A model generated the notes under the pieces. The model did not search any database. It was not told the DNA's origin and saw only the letters and a program-made list of their open reading frames with translations. Below are positions 1 through 6,737 of a stretch of DNA of 6,737 nucleotides, piece by piece. Each line of letters starts with the position of its first letter. The first letter of the stretch is position 1. The position numbers and the translations under genes were made by a program. Source of the DNA: Micavibrio sp. UBA2020 (GTDB lineage Bacteria; Pseudomonadota; Alphaproteobacteria; Micavibrionales; UBA2020); contig DDBY01000209.1 of the NCBI GenBank assembly GCA_002334985.1, forward strand, positions 1 through 6,737, in the 5' to 3' direction.

Positions 1-53
1 AATTCGCCATCCGATTCACCCCCCCTGTTTTCCCCTGATTCCGGAGCTTTCGC

Positions 54-1394
54 ATGCTGCTCGACGCCAATGCCCTTATGTATGTGCTGGCGGGTGTGGC
101 GGCGGGGCTTTTGCTCGGCTTTGCGCTTGGCTTCATGCTCGCGCGGCGCGGCGGCGGCGATTTGCAAAACCATCTGGCGCAAAAAACCGAAGAGATGGAA
201 CAGCAGCTGCAGCAGCTTTTGCAGCAAAACGCGCGCCTTGAAAGCGACATCAAAAACCTTGCCGAACAAAAGGCGCTGATTGAACAGGCCAAGCAGCAGA
301 TGGCTGCGGATTTCAAAGCCGTGAGCCTTGAAGCGCTGAACGCAAGCCGCGACAATTTCCTCGCCCTTGCGCAGGAAAAATTCGGCCAGCTGCAAACCGC
401 GGCGCAAACGGACATCAAACAGGTCGTCACGCCGGTCGAAGCGACGCTCAAGCAGATGGACGAAAAAATCGCCCTGCTCGAAAAAGAACGTCAGGGCGCT
501 TATGGCGAGCTGCGCCAGCATCTGGCCGGCATGAAAGCGGACCAGGAAAAACTGCGCAGCGAGACATCTTCGCTGGTGCAGGCGCTGCGCTCCCCCTCCA
601 CCCGCGGGCAATGGGGCGAATTGCAGCTGAAACGCACGCTGGAAATGGCCGGCATGGTCGAGGGTGTGCATTACGAACAGCAGGTCAGCGTCGATGACCA
701 GCGCCCCGATGTTGTCATCAAGCTGCCGGGCGGCAAATGTATTGTGATTGATTCAAAGGCGCCGATTGACGCCTATATGGATGCGCTGAAAGACGGCGCG
801 AGCGAGGCGGAGCGCCGCGACGCCCTCGACCGCCATGCACGCCACGTCGGCACCCGCATCAAGGAGCTGGGCAAAAAATCGTATTTCGAGAAATTCGAAA
901 GCCCCGAATTCGTGGTCATGTTCCTGCCGAGCGAAAGCTACCTGAGCGCGGCGCTCGAGCGCGACCCCGCGCTGCTGGAGGCGGGCGTTGACCAGAAGGT
1001 TATCCCCGCATCGCCGACCACGCTGATTTCGCTGCTGAAGGCCGTTGCATACGGCTGGCGGCAGGAAAAACTGGCGCAGAACGCGCAGGAAATTTCCGAC
1101 CTCGGCCGCGACCTTTACAAACGCCTTGGCACTTTCGGCAGCCACATGCAGAAAATCGGCAAGGGTCTTTCGGGCGCGATTGGCAGCTATAACGATGCCG
1201 TGGGCTCGCTCGAGCGCAACGTCTTGCCGGGCGCGCGCAAGTTCCAGAACCTGCAAGGCATCGGCAGCGACGGCGACTTGCCCGACATTAACGTCATAGA
1301 ACAATCCCCCCGCGCCTTGACCGCGCCGGAGCTTGTCGCCCCCGAACAGGACGAAGACACCGCCGCGGGGCCGCGCAAAATCGAAAAAAGGTGA
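54..1394 (+). CDS. rmuC: DNA recombination protein RmuC
   Basis: RmuC-family protein of 446 aa, near the 475 aa of E. coli RmuC. The family limits inversions and rearrangements at short inverted repeats and is assigned to the PD-(D/E)XK nuclease-like fold. Residues about 8-30 form one hydrophobic membrane segment, followed by RRGGG, so the rest should lie in the cytoplasm. Residues 37-90 and 130-178 are Gln/Glu/Lys-rich coiled coil. The conserved domain then shows RGQWGELQLKRTLE (184-197), RPDVVIKLPGG (217-227) and the IDSKAP block (232-237), where D219, D233 and K235 fit the nuclease-like core. ASPTTLISLLKAVAYGWRQE (319-338) and RNVLPGARKFQNL (388-400) are also typical. The last 40 residues are a variable acidic tail. 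The start is supported by GGAG at 43-46, 7 nt upstream of the ATG. No clear terminator follows. The family assignment is very secure; nuclease activity is a fold prediction only. Confidence 0.96.
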   Translation: MLLDANALMYVLAGVAAGLLLGFALGFMLARRGGGDLQNHLAQKTEEMEQQLQQLLQQNARLESDIKNLAEQKALIEQAKQQMAADFKAVSLEALNASRDNFLALAQEKFGQLQTAAQTDIKQVVTPVEATLKQMDEKIALLEKERQGAYGELRQHLAGMKADQEKLRSETSSLVQALRSPSTRGQWGELQLKRTLEMAGMVEGVHYEQQVSVDDQRPDVVIKLPGGKCIVIDSKAPIDAYMDALKDGASEAERRDALDRHARHVGTRIKELGKKSYFEKFESPEFVVMFLPSESYLSAALERDPALLEAGVDQKVIPASPTTLISLLKAVAYGWRQEKLAQNAQEISDLGRDLYKRLGTFGSHMQKIGKGLSGAIGSYNDAVGSLERNVLPGARKFQNLQGIGSDGDLPDINVIEQSPRALTAPELVAPEQDEDTAAGPRKIEKR

Positions 1395-1440
1395 TACGGA
1401 CAGCGCCTGCGCACAAGCCCGTTAAACGGCCCTGCCGCGC

Positions 1441-1468
1441 TTGACCTTTCCCCGCTTTGGCTTTAAGT
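1441..1468 (+). promoter_or_regulatory. Candidate sigma-70-type promoter for the def cluster
   Basis: TTGACC at 1441-1446 is a near-perfect -35 box. A 16-nt spacer leads to TTAAGT at 1463-1468, a weak -10; reading the -10 as TAAGTA at 1464-1469 gives a 17-nt spacer. It lies in the only sizeable gap (102 nt) before def, about 30 nt upstream of the start codon. It would let def, the two Nudix genes, fmt and truA be transcribed independently of rmuC. This rests on motif match and position only. Confidence 0.45.
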
Positions 1469-1496
1469 AAATGGCAGGAATAAAAGGATAGAAATC

Positions 1497-2084
1497 ATGG
1501 CCGTATTGCCCATTTACGTTGCGCCGCATCCGGTGCTGAAAAAACCCGCCGCGCCTGTCGCCGCGGTCACCGACGATATTCGTGCGCTTATCAAGGACAT
1601 GTTCGAAACCATGTACGCCACGCGCGGTATCGGCCTTGCCGCACCGCAGGTCGGCCAGTCGCTGCGCATTCTGGTGATGGATGTGGAGCAAACGGGCGAC
1701 ACCGCCGAAGGGGATGATGCAGAAGCCGCGCCCGCGCCCCTCGCCCCCGGCAAACCCATCGCCGTTATTAACCCCGAAATCGTCTGGACGTCGGACGAGC
1801 TGAACACCTACGAAGAGGGGTGCCTGTCCATCCCCGGCCAGTATGCCGAGGTTGAGCGCCCTGAAAAAGTGCGCGTCAAATTCCTCGACGAGAACGGGCA
1901 GGCGCAGGAGATGGAGGCCGACGGGCTTCTCGCCACCTGCGTGCAGCATGAAATCGACCACCTCGACGGCGTTTTGTTTGTTGACCATCTCTCCACGCTC
2001 AAGCGCGACATGCTGTTGCGCAAGCTGAAGAAATGGGCGCGCGAAAACGCCGACGACATCAAGGAAAGCTATATATTGCCATGA
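1497..2084 (+). CDS. def: Peptide deformylase
   Basis: Metal-dependent hydrolase that removes the N-terminal formyl group from nascent proteins at the ribosome exit, reversing the modification that Fmt puts on initiator Met-tRNA. All three family motifs are intact: GIGLAAPQVG (44-53), EEGCLSIPG (106-114, metal ligand C109) and HEIDHLDG (151-158, ligands H151 and H155, catalytic E152). The protein is 195 aa against about 165-175 for typical bacterial enzymes. Most of the excess is an acidic Ala/Pro-rich insert at about 65-86, between the strand ending ILVMDVE and the one starting PIAVINPE, plus a charged C-terminal helix after 165. AAGGA at 1484-1488, 8 nt before the ATG, supports the start. 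The stop overlaps the next start as ATGA. It should be an active deformylase. Confidence 0.97.
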   Translation: MAVLPIYVAPHPVLKKPAAPVAAVTDDIRALIKDMFETMYATRGIGLAAPQVGQSLRILVMDVEQTGDTAEGDDAEAAPAPLAPGKPIAVINPEIVWTSDELNTYEEGCLSIPGQYAEVERPEKVRVKFLDENGQAQEMEADGLLATCVQHEIDHLDGVLFVDHLSTLKRDMLLRKLKKWARENADDIKESYILP

Positions 2085-2542
2085 CATCCACCGCCCCCAA
2101 ATACACGTCGCATTTCGGCGTCTATGCGCTGATTTTCAACGAAGCCAAAGACAGCATCCTGCTTATCAAAAAAGTGCTCGGCTGCTACAAGGGCTTGCAC
2201 GACCTGCCCGGCGGCTCGCCCGAGCCGCACGAGCACCTGCACGAAACGCTGGTGCGCGAAGTGTTCGAAGAAACCGGCTGCTATGTCACCGACAGCTGGC
2301 AGCTGGGCGCGTTCAGCGCGCTGTTCCCCTTCATCGAAACCAACGACGAGCCGATGACCATGCGCCACCTCGCCGCCATTTATGTGGCGACGGTGTCGGG
2401 CAACCCCATCGGCTTTATCGAGAAGAACAGCAACAGCAGCGGCTGCGTCTGGATGCCGCTCAAGGACATCACGGCGGCCAATACCGTGCCGCTCGCCCGC
2501 CTTGCGCTCGACGCTTACGGCAAGCAGCAAAAGGCGGCGTAA
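2081..2542 (+). CDS. Nudix hydrolase (first of two)
   Basis: Nudix-fold pyrophosphohydrolase of 153 aa, acting on an X-linked nucleoside diphosphate or similar compound. The Nudix box at 45-67 fits GX5EX7REUXEEXGU exactly: G45, E51, R59-E60, E63-E64 and G66. E60, E63 and E64 would bind Mg2+. The box follows the usual DLPGG turn (41-45), and WMPLKDI (124-130) is the usual downstream Nudix element. There is no signal peptide or extra domain, so it should be cytosolic. I chose ATG 2081 over an upstream in-frame ATG at 2033 because 2033 lies deep inside def without a ribosome site, whereas 2081-2084 (ATGA) couples directly to the def stop. AAGGA at 2061-2065 is rather far upstream, so coupling probably drives initiation. 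The substrate cannot be read from the sequence. Confidence 0.9.
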   Translation: MTSTAPKYTSHFGVYALIFNEAKDSILLIKKVLGCYKGLHDLPGGSPEPHEHLHETLVREVFEETGCYVTDSWQLGAFSALFPFIETNDEPMTMRHLAAIYVATVSGNPIGFIEKNSNSSGCVWMPLKDITAANTVPLARLALDAYGKQQKAA

Positions 2543-2547
2543 CGCCC

Positions 2548-3129
2548 ATGCTGGACGCCCTGCTGGATAAATTCACACCGCAGGACGAAGGCGAAGCCGC
2601 CGTCTGCGCCCAGCTGCGCCAGTTTCTGGCGCAATCGCCCAACCCTTATGGCCGCGACAACCTGACCGCCCATGTCGTCGCCGACGCGTGGATAGTCAAC
2701 CGCGCGCGCGATGCTGCCGTGCTGGTCGAACATGGTCTCAATAAATTCTGGATGGCGCCCGGCGGGCATTGCGACGGCAACCCCGATGTTTTCGCGGCCG
2801 CCCTGCGCGAAGCGGAAGAAGAAGCCGGTTTGACAGCCGCGCATCTGCGCCCGCTGCTGGATGGCGGCATTTTCGACCTTAATTCCGGCCACGTTCCCGC
2901 CCGCCAAAAGGACTGGGGCATCGAGCCGACGCATGTCCATTTTGACGTCTGCTTCGCGTTTGAAGCCGACGACGACGTGCCCCTTAGCGTATCGCACGAA
3001 AGCACCGGCCTGAAATGGATGCCGCTGGACGGCATCGAAACGCAAGGCTTTTTCCACGGCCACCTGCGCCGCGTGCATAAAACCCGCGCGGGCATTCTTG
3101 CCGCCCCCGCGCGAAAGGCCTTCGCATGA
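2548..3129 (+). CDS. Nudix hydrolase (second of two, variant box)
   Basis: Nudix-family hydrolase of 193 aa. About 40 N-terminal residues precede the fold. They begin MLDALLDKF, look helical, and carry a [12 protein letters not shown] segment. The Nudix box lies at about 73-95 after FWMAPGGH: R87-E88, E91-E92 and G94 are present, so the metal-binding REXXEE core is intact, but the first Glu of the signature is P79, with D80 next to it. WMPLDGI (157-163) is the downstream family element. Apart from these motifs it is not evidently similar to the preceding Nudix protein, so a recent tandem duplication is unlikely. It starts 5 nt after the previous gene with only a modest AAGGCGG at 2531-2537, and its stop overlaps the fmt start as ATGA. 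It is probably an active cytosolic phosphohydrolase of unknown substrate. Confidence 0.88.
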   Translation: MLDALLDKFTPQDEGEAAVCAQLRQFLAQSPNPYGRDNLTAHVVADAWIVNRARDAAVLVEHGLNKFWMAPGGHCDGNPDVFAAALREAEEEAGLTAAHLRPLLDGGIFDLNSGHVPARQKDWGIEPTHVHFDVCFAFEADDDVPLSVSHESTGLKWMPLDGIETQGFFHGHLRRVHKTRAGILAAPARKAFA

Positions 3130-4046
3130 AAATCATCTTTATGGGCACGCCGGATTTTGCCGTGGCGGCGCTGGATGCGCTGCATGCCGCGGGGCATGAC
3201 ATTGTTTGCGTTTATTCGCAGCCGCCCCGCCCCGCGGGCCGCGGGCATAAATTGCAGCCATCACCCGTGCATAAACGGGCGGAAGAACTGGGGCTGCCCG
3301 TGCGCCATCCGCTCAGCCTTAAAAAAGACGCCGCCGCGCGCGCGGATTTCACGGCGCTGAATGCCGATGTTGCGGTGGTTGCGGCCTATGGGCTTATCCT
3401 GCCGCAGGACGTTCTGGATGCGCCGAAACATGGCTGCATCAATATCCATGCCTCGCTTTTGCCGCGCTGGCGCGGCGCAGCGCCCATCCAGCGCGCGATT
3501 ATGGCGGGCGATACGCAAAGCGGCGTTTGCATCATGCAGATGGAAGCCGGTCTTGATACCGGCCCCGTCCTGATGCGCGGCGCAGTGCCCATCACGGCGC
3601 AAACGACAGCGCAGAGCCTGCACGATGCGCTGGCCGCGCAGGGAGCAAGCTTGATTGTCGATACGCTGGCGAAACTGACAACACTGGACGCCGCCGCGCA
3701 AAGCGAAGAAGGCGTCACCTACGCCCACATGCTGAGCAAGGACGACGGCAAAATCGACTGGACGCAAAGCGCGCAGCATATCGAGAGGCAAATGCGCGCC
3801 CTTTCCGGCTGGCCGGGGGTATGGACGCTGCATGCGGGCTTGCGGCTTAAAATTCTGGCCGCGCAGATTGAAAAGACGGACGGCACGCAGGGCAAGGCGG
3901 GGGAGATTATCGACCGCCATCTGGTCATCGCCTGCGGCGCAGGCAGTTTGCGCCTGACATCGGTGCAGCCCGAAAACCGCAAAGCCATGGACGGCGTTTC
4001 ATACATGAACGGCGGGCATGTGAATATCGGGGAGGTATTGGGATGA
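3126..4046 (+). CDS. fmt: Methionyl-tRNA formyltransferase
   Basis: Transfers the formyl group of 10-formyl-tetrahydrofolate to Met-tRNA(fMet), making the bacterial initiator tRNA. The 306-aa length fits the family (E. coli 315). The N-terminal Rossmann-like domain begins [11 protein letters not shown] (3-13). RPAGRGHKL (35-43) is the basic loop that contacts the tRNA acceptor end. [17 protein letters not shown] (106-122) and GLDTGP (142-147) carry the catalytic triad N106, H108 and D144. The C-terminal tRNA-binding domain begins near 205 (SKDDGKIDW) and ends in the conserved region around [14 protein letters not shown] (275-288). AAGG at 3115-3118 precedes the start. The gene overlaps both the Nudix gene before it (ATGA 3126-3129) and truA after it (ATGA 4043-4046). 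All key residues are present, so function is secure. Confidence 0.97.
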   Translation: MKIIFMGTPDFAVAALDALHAAGHDIVCVYSQPPRPAGRGHKLQPSPVHKRAEELGLPVRHPLSLKKDAAARADFTALNADVAVVAAYGLILPQDVLDAPKHGCINIHASLLPRWRGAAPIQRAIMAGDTQSGVCIMQMEAGLDTGPVLMRGAVPITAQTTAQSLHDALAAQGASLIVDTLAKLTTLDAAAQSEEGVTYAHMLSKDDGKIDWTQSAQHIERQMRALSGWPGVWTLHAGLRLKILAAQIEKTDGTQGKAGEIIDRHLVIACGAGSLRLTSVQPENRKAMDGVSYMNGGHVNIGEVLG

Positions 4047-4993
4047 GCGAACAAAAGCCCCCCGTTATCGACGCCGAAGCCGTCGAAATTGCCGCAGACG
4101 CCCCCGCCCCCGCGCAAGATACACAGGCAGCACAAGACACCGCCCACGGCGGTCTGCCCGCCGTGCAACCACCCGCCCGCGCCCCCAAAACGCAGCGCTG
4201 GAAACTGACCGTCGAATACGACGGCACCCCCTTTGCCGGATGGCAGCGGCAGGACGGCGGCATCACAACCGTGCAAGGCAGTATCGAGCGCGCGATTGAA
4301 AGATTTTGCGGCGAAAACGTCACCGTGCATGTCGCAGGGCGCACCGACGCGGGCGTGCATGCCCTTGGTCAGGTCGCGCATATCGACCTTGCGCGTGAAA
4401 CGGACGAAAAAACCGTGCGCGACGCCATCAATTTCCACCTGCGCCCGCTGCCCGTGTCGATTGTATCGGCAGAGCCTGTATCTGATGAATTCCACGCCCG
4501 CTTCAGCGCGACATGGCGCGTTTATGCCTACCGCATTTTGTGCAACCGGCGCGCCAGCCCCGCGATGGGCGGCGCGCAGTTCTGGCACCACAGCCGCGAC
4601 CTTGATTTGGATGCGATGAACAAGGCGGCAAAGCATCTTATCGGCACCCATGATTTCACCAGTTTCCGCGCCGCCGAATGTCAGGCGAAATCGCCCGTGC
4701 GCACGCTGGCGCGGCTGGAAATTATCGAAGACAAAACCAGCCCCATGCACGGCCGCCATTTGACGATGTGGGCGGAGGCACGCTCTTTCCTGCATCATCA
4801 AATCCGCAATTTCGCCGGCACGCTGGCCATGGTGGGCGAAGGCAAATGGCAGCCGGATGATGTGAAGGCCGTGCTGGAGGCGCGCGACCGCACCAAGGCA
4901 GGCCCGATGGCGCCTGCAAGCGGCCTGCACCTTGTCCGCGTCGATTACGACGCCAAAGAGCCGTTTCAAAAAGGCCTTGATAGTTTGATTTAA
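4043..4993 (+). CDS. truA: tRNA pseudouridine(38-40) synthase TruA
   Basis: Isomerises uridine to pseudouridine at positions 38-40 in the anticodon arm of many tRNAs. The catalytic domain starts at about 52 ([19 protein letters not shown]). The active-site motif [12 protein letters not shown] (99-110) carries catalytic D102. [16 protein letters not shown] (150-165) and [20 protein letters not shown] (249-268) are further family blocks, and [13 protein letters not shown] (290-302) is the usual end. At 316 aa it is longer than the roughly 250-270 aa typical of the family, because of a 50-residue acidic, Ala/Pro-rich N-terminal extension of low complexity. The start at 4043 is favoured by GGAGG at 4031-4035 and the ATGA overlap with fmt. 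A GTG at 4163 (codon 41) is the main alternative and would remove most of the extension. No clear terminator follows. Confidence 0.96.
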   Translation: MSEQKPPVIDAEAVEIAADAPAPAQDTQAAQDTAHGGLPAVQPPARAPKTQRWKLTVEYDGTPFAGWQRQDGGITTVQGSIERAIERFCGENVTVHVAGRTDAGVHALGQVAHIDLARETDEKTVRDAINFHLRPLPVSIVSAEPVSDEFHARFSATWRVYAYRILCNRRASPAMGGAQFWHHSRDLDLDAMNKAAKHLIGTHDFTSFRAAECQAKSPVRTLARLEIIEDKTSPMHGRHLTMWAEARSFLHHQIRNFAGTLAMVGEGKWQPDDVKAVLEARDRTKAGPMAPASGLHLVRVDYDAKEPFQKGLDSLI

Positions 4994-5024
4994 AAAGGCT
5001 TTTCCGCAGCCGCACGCGCGGCAG

Positions 5025-5053
5025 TTGACGAAGCCTGCGCCCCGCCCTACCCT
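5025..5053 (+). promoter_or_regulatory. Probable promoter of the ankyrin-repeat gene
   Basis: TTGACG (5025-5030), a 17-nt spacer and TACCCT (5048-5053) make a good alphaproteobacterial sigma-70-type match. Transcription would start near 5060, about 37 nt before ATG 5097. The same TTG could be read as an upstream start codon in frame with the ankyrin gene, but its role as a -35 box explains it better. Confidence 0.55.
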
Positions 5054-5096
5054 GAAGGCCGTTCATACAACCGATAACCCCTTTGGCGGCTTTGCA

Positions 5097-5711
5097 ATGT
5101 CTGACCCGAAACCGACATTCAATCAGGCTGGCGCACGCGTGCATAGCGCGGAGGCGCGCACCTACGGGCATGAACTGCTGGCCGCGCTGCGCAAACAGTT
5201 CCCCGACATGGAAGATGCGCTGTGGTTGATTAAAAACGGCGCGAGTTTCGAGGTCGCGGATGCGCGCGGCGACACCGCCCTGCACCACGCGGTGCGCATG
5301 CAGCTGAAAGATTTCACCCGCGAAATGCTTTACCGCGCCGCCGACCCCGACCAGCCGAACGACGCAGGCAATACGCCGCTGATTATTGCCGCCACGGGCG
5401 GGAGCGATATTTTAAAACTCGTTTTAGATGCGAAACCCGACGTCACCTTGCGCAACAAGGGCGGCAACGATGCGCTGACCTGCGCGGTTGCGGCGGGCAA
5501 GGCAGATAACGCGCGGCTGCTTTTGGATGCGGGGGCACGCGTGACGGACAAGCTGCTTGCCATGGCGGCGCGGCTTCAGCGCGATACGCTGCTGCCGATG
5601 CTGAAGGCCGCGCATGACGCGCAAACCGCCGCCTTCAACCGCGCGGCGACAACGGCGGCACGCGATATTCCGGTGCCCCGCCTCCCCGCCCCCAAACGGC
5701 CCGGGCGTTGA
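5097..5711 (+). CDS. Ankyrin-repeat protein
   Basis: Protein of 204 aa with about three ankyrin repeats, a helix-turn-helix scaffold used to bind other proteins. A degenerate half repeat (about 36-55, LWLIKNGASFEVAD) leads into repeats at about 57-88 (GDTALHHAV), 90-120 (AGNTPLIIAATGGSDILKLV) and 123-150 (ALTCAVAAGKADNARLLLDA). A helical stretch follows, then a basic Pro/Arg tail (191-204). There is no signal peptide, membrane segment or enzymatic domain, so it is probably a cytosolic binding protein with an unknown partner. I chose ATG 5097 over an in-frame TTG at 5025, which would add 24 residues, because the TTG falls in a -35 box and those residues do not extend the ankyrin fold. The ribosome site is weak (GGCGG at 5086-5090). 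The gene is separated from truA by about 100 nt and probably has its own transcript. Confidence 0.85.
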   Translation: MSDPKPTFNQAGARVHSAEARTYGHELLAALRKQFPDMEDALWLIKNGASFEVADARGDTALHHAVRMQLKDFTREMLYRAADPDQPNDAGNTPLIIAATGGSDILKLVLDAKPDVTLRNKGGNDALTCAVAAGKADNARLLLDAGARVTDKLLAMAARLQRDTLLPMLKAAHDAQTAAFNRAATTAARDIPVPRLPAPKRPGR

Positions 5712-5749
5712 ACACGCGCCGGAAAATGCCCTGTTTTCAAAAGCAAAAA

Positions 5750-5763
5750 TATGTATGGACATA
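5750..5763. repeat. Short inverted repeat upstream of the small-protein promoter
   Basis: TATGT (5750-5754) and ACATA (5759-5763) are perfect 5-bp inverted arms around ATGG, in an AT-rich patch just upstream of the TTGACG box at 5769. Flanking AAAA and TATTTT would lengthen the match if three bases are skipped. It could be an operator or an UP-like element, but so short a repeat in AT-rich DNA may be chance. Confidence 0.3.
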
Positions 5764-5768
5764 ATATT

Positions 5769-5797
5769 TTGACGCGGCGCGGCAGCCTGTGCTAAGA
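5769..5797 (+). promoter_or_regulatory. Probable promoter of the 76-residue protein gene
   Basis: TTGACG (5769-5774), a 17-nt spacer and CTAAGA (5792-5797; TAAGAC one base later) fit an alphaproteobacterial housekeeping promoter. TG at 5788-5789 could add an extended -10 contact. Transcription would begin near 5804, giving a leader of about 43 nt that includes two copies of ATACAT (5815-5820, 5827-5832) before the ribosome site. Confidence 0.55.
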
Positions 5798-5846
5798 CTC
5801 ATGGCCAGCCCCACATACATTAATGAATACATAGAGGAGAAAACAC

Positions 5847-6077
5847 ATGGCATTCGATTGGAAAAAGAAATTCGAAGACGGCAAGAAAAAAGCCGCTGAC
5901 GCTTTCGCAAACGCCGCTGTAAAAGGCGAAGAGTTGCTGGGCCAGGCTGAAGAAGCCGCCTCCAAATTCGCGAAAGACGTCAAAACCAAAATCGACGAAA
6001 TCAAGGCCGATGCGCCCAAAGGCGATGCACCGAAAAACGCCGCGCCCAAAACCGACGCCCCGAAAAACGGCGGCTAA
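5847..6077 (+). CDS. Small Lys/Ala-rich amphipathic protein, unknown function
   Basis: Protein of 76 aa that I do not recognise. Residues 1-54 should form one long amphipathic helix with regularly spaced Lys, Ala and Glu (WKKKFEDGKKKAADAFANAA). Residues 55-74 are four copies of a [DA]APKx pentapeptide, probably extended and flexible. By my count there are 16 Lys against 14 Asp/Glu, so it is near neutral overall and not a typical histone-like basic protein. It has no Cys, signal peptide or hydrophobic membrane segment. The helix resembles surface-binding types such as phasin-like or stress-related helical proteins, but that is only a likeness. GAGGAG at 5834-5839, 7 nt before the ATG, is the strongest ribosome site in the window. 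With its own promoter and a strong terminator it is probably well expressed as a single-gene transcript. Confidence 0.82.
   Translation: MAFDWKKKFEDGKKKAADAFANAAVKGEELLGQAEEAASKFAKDVKTKIDEIKADAPKGDAPKNAAPKTDAPKNGG
6009..6068 (+). repeat. Four-copy pentapeptide-coding repeat in the small protein
   Basis: Four 15-nt units encode DAPKG, DAPKN, AAPKT and DAPKN at the C-terminal end of the 76-residue protein. The units differ at third codon positions (GAT/GAC, CCC/CCG, GCG/GCA/GCC), so the protein pattern is better kept than the DNA. That suggests either an old duplication or selection on the peptide. Confidence 0.75.
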
Positions 6078-6097
6078 TCGTTTGGCCTGACGTCTAA

Positions 6098-6137
6098 AAA
6101 AAACGCCCCTATCATTTATTTGACGGGGGCGTTTTTT
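6098..6137 (+). terminator. Intrinsic transcription terminator
   Basis: AAAAAACGCCCC (6098-6109) pairs perfectly with GGGGCGTTTTTT (6126-6137). A G-U pair (6110/6125) and a 14-nt loop close the hairpin. The GC core is followed by six T on the + strand, and the A run at 6096-6103 gives a T run on the other strand, so it could work in both directions. It lies 20 nt after the stop of the small-protein gene and insulates it from the next gene. Confidence 0.92.
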
Positions 6138-6197
6138 ATTATACGTTATTTGGGAATATTTTTCGTCGCATCAAAAAATAATTACTGAGGTTTTGAC

Positions 6198-6737
<540 letters not shown>

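Noticed and set aside
1..5. AATTC at the very start as an EcoRI cloning end
   Set aside because: Intact GAATTC sites occur inside the window at 906-911 and 4487-4492, so a complete EcoRI digest is ruled out and five bases alone prove nothing.
1422..2087. A 221-residue open frame on the minus strand opposite def
   Set aside because: def carries all three deformylase motifs. The antisense frame has no domain and no ribosome site and is a GC-driven shadow.
2450..3026. Shared TGGATGCCGCT in both Nudix genes as a duplication scar
   Set aside because: The 11-base match encodes the common WMPL element of Nudix proteins. The rest of the two genes does not align, so shared family motif and codon bias explain it.
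3719..4969. A 416-residue open frame on the minus strand
   Set aside because: It lies opposite fmt and truA, both secure by catalytic motifs. Its translation is Arg/Gly/Ala-rich with no recognisable motif, as expected for an antisense frame in GC-rich DNA.
5009..5022. GCCGC/GCGGC hairpin just after truA as a terminator
   Set aside because: The stem is only 5 bp and no T run follows, so it is not a convincing intrinsic terminator.
5701..5722. CCGG/CCGG hairpin spanning the end of the ankyrin gene
   Set aside because: The stem needs a bulge, overlaps the stop codon and is followed by AAAATG rather than a T run.

Overview
The window looks like a housekeeping stretch of a GC-rich bacterial chromosome, most likely an alphaproteobacterium. 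Two things point that way: the gene order rmuC, def, fmt, truA on one strand (in E. coli def-fmt is followed by rsmB, and rmuC lies elsewhere), and promoter-like sites of the TTGAC-N17 type. I cannot name the genus. All convincing genes are on the + strand.

Layout. Positions 54-1394 encode RmuC, a membrane-anchored, PD-(D/E)XK-like DNA recombination protein. After a 102-nt gap with a candidate promoter comes a tight cluster from 1497 to 4993: peptide deformylase (def), two unrelated-looking Nudix hydrolases, methionyl-tRNA formyltransferase (fmt) and tRNA pseudouridine synthase (truA). Three of its four junctions are 4-base ATGA stop/start overlaps and the fourth is a 5-nt gap, so it is almost certainly one translationally coupled transcript. 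Fmt formylates the initiator Met-tRNA and Def removes the formyl group from finished proteins. TruA matures tRNA anticodon arms. The Nudix enzymes are probably nucleotide housecleaning or small-molecule diphosphate hydrolases of unknown substrate.

From about 5000 on, conserved genes give way to accessory ones. An ankyrin-repeat protein (5097-5711) has a good promoter match upstream. A 76-residue, Lys/Ala-rich amphipathic protein (5847-6077) stands alone with its own promoter, a strong ribosome binding site, an imperfect inverted repeat upstream and a textbook intrinsic terminator. Then comes a lower-GC gene for an exported four-cysteine protein that I do not recognise (6198 onward). It has no stop: the sequence runs into 38 T, then ATTT, then 19 C, which looks like a sequencing or assembly artefact at a contig end.

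I found no tRNA or rRNA genes, mobile elements, CRISPR arrays or defence system. The least explained parts are the 76-residue protein with its regulatory region, the secreted protein, and the pair of Nudix genes between def and fmt. None of these amounts to clear evidence of a new system.
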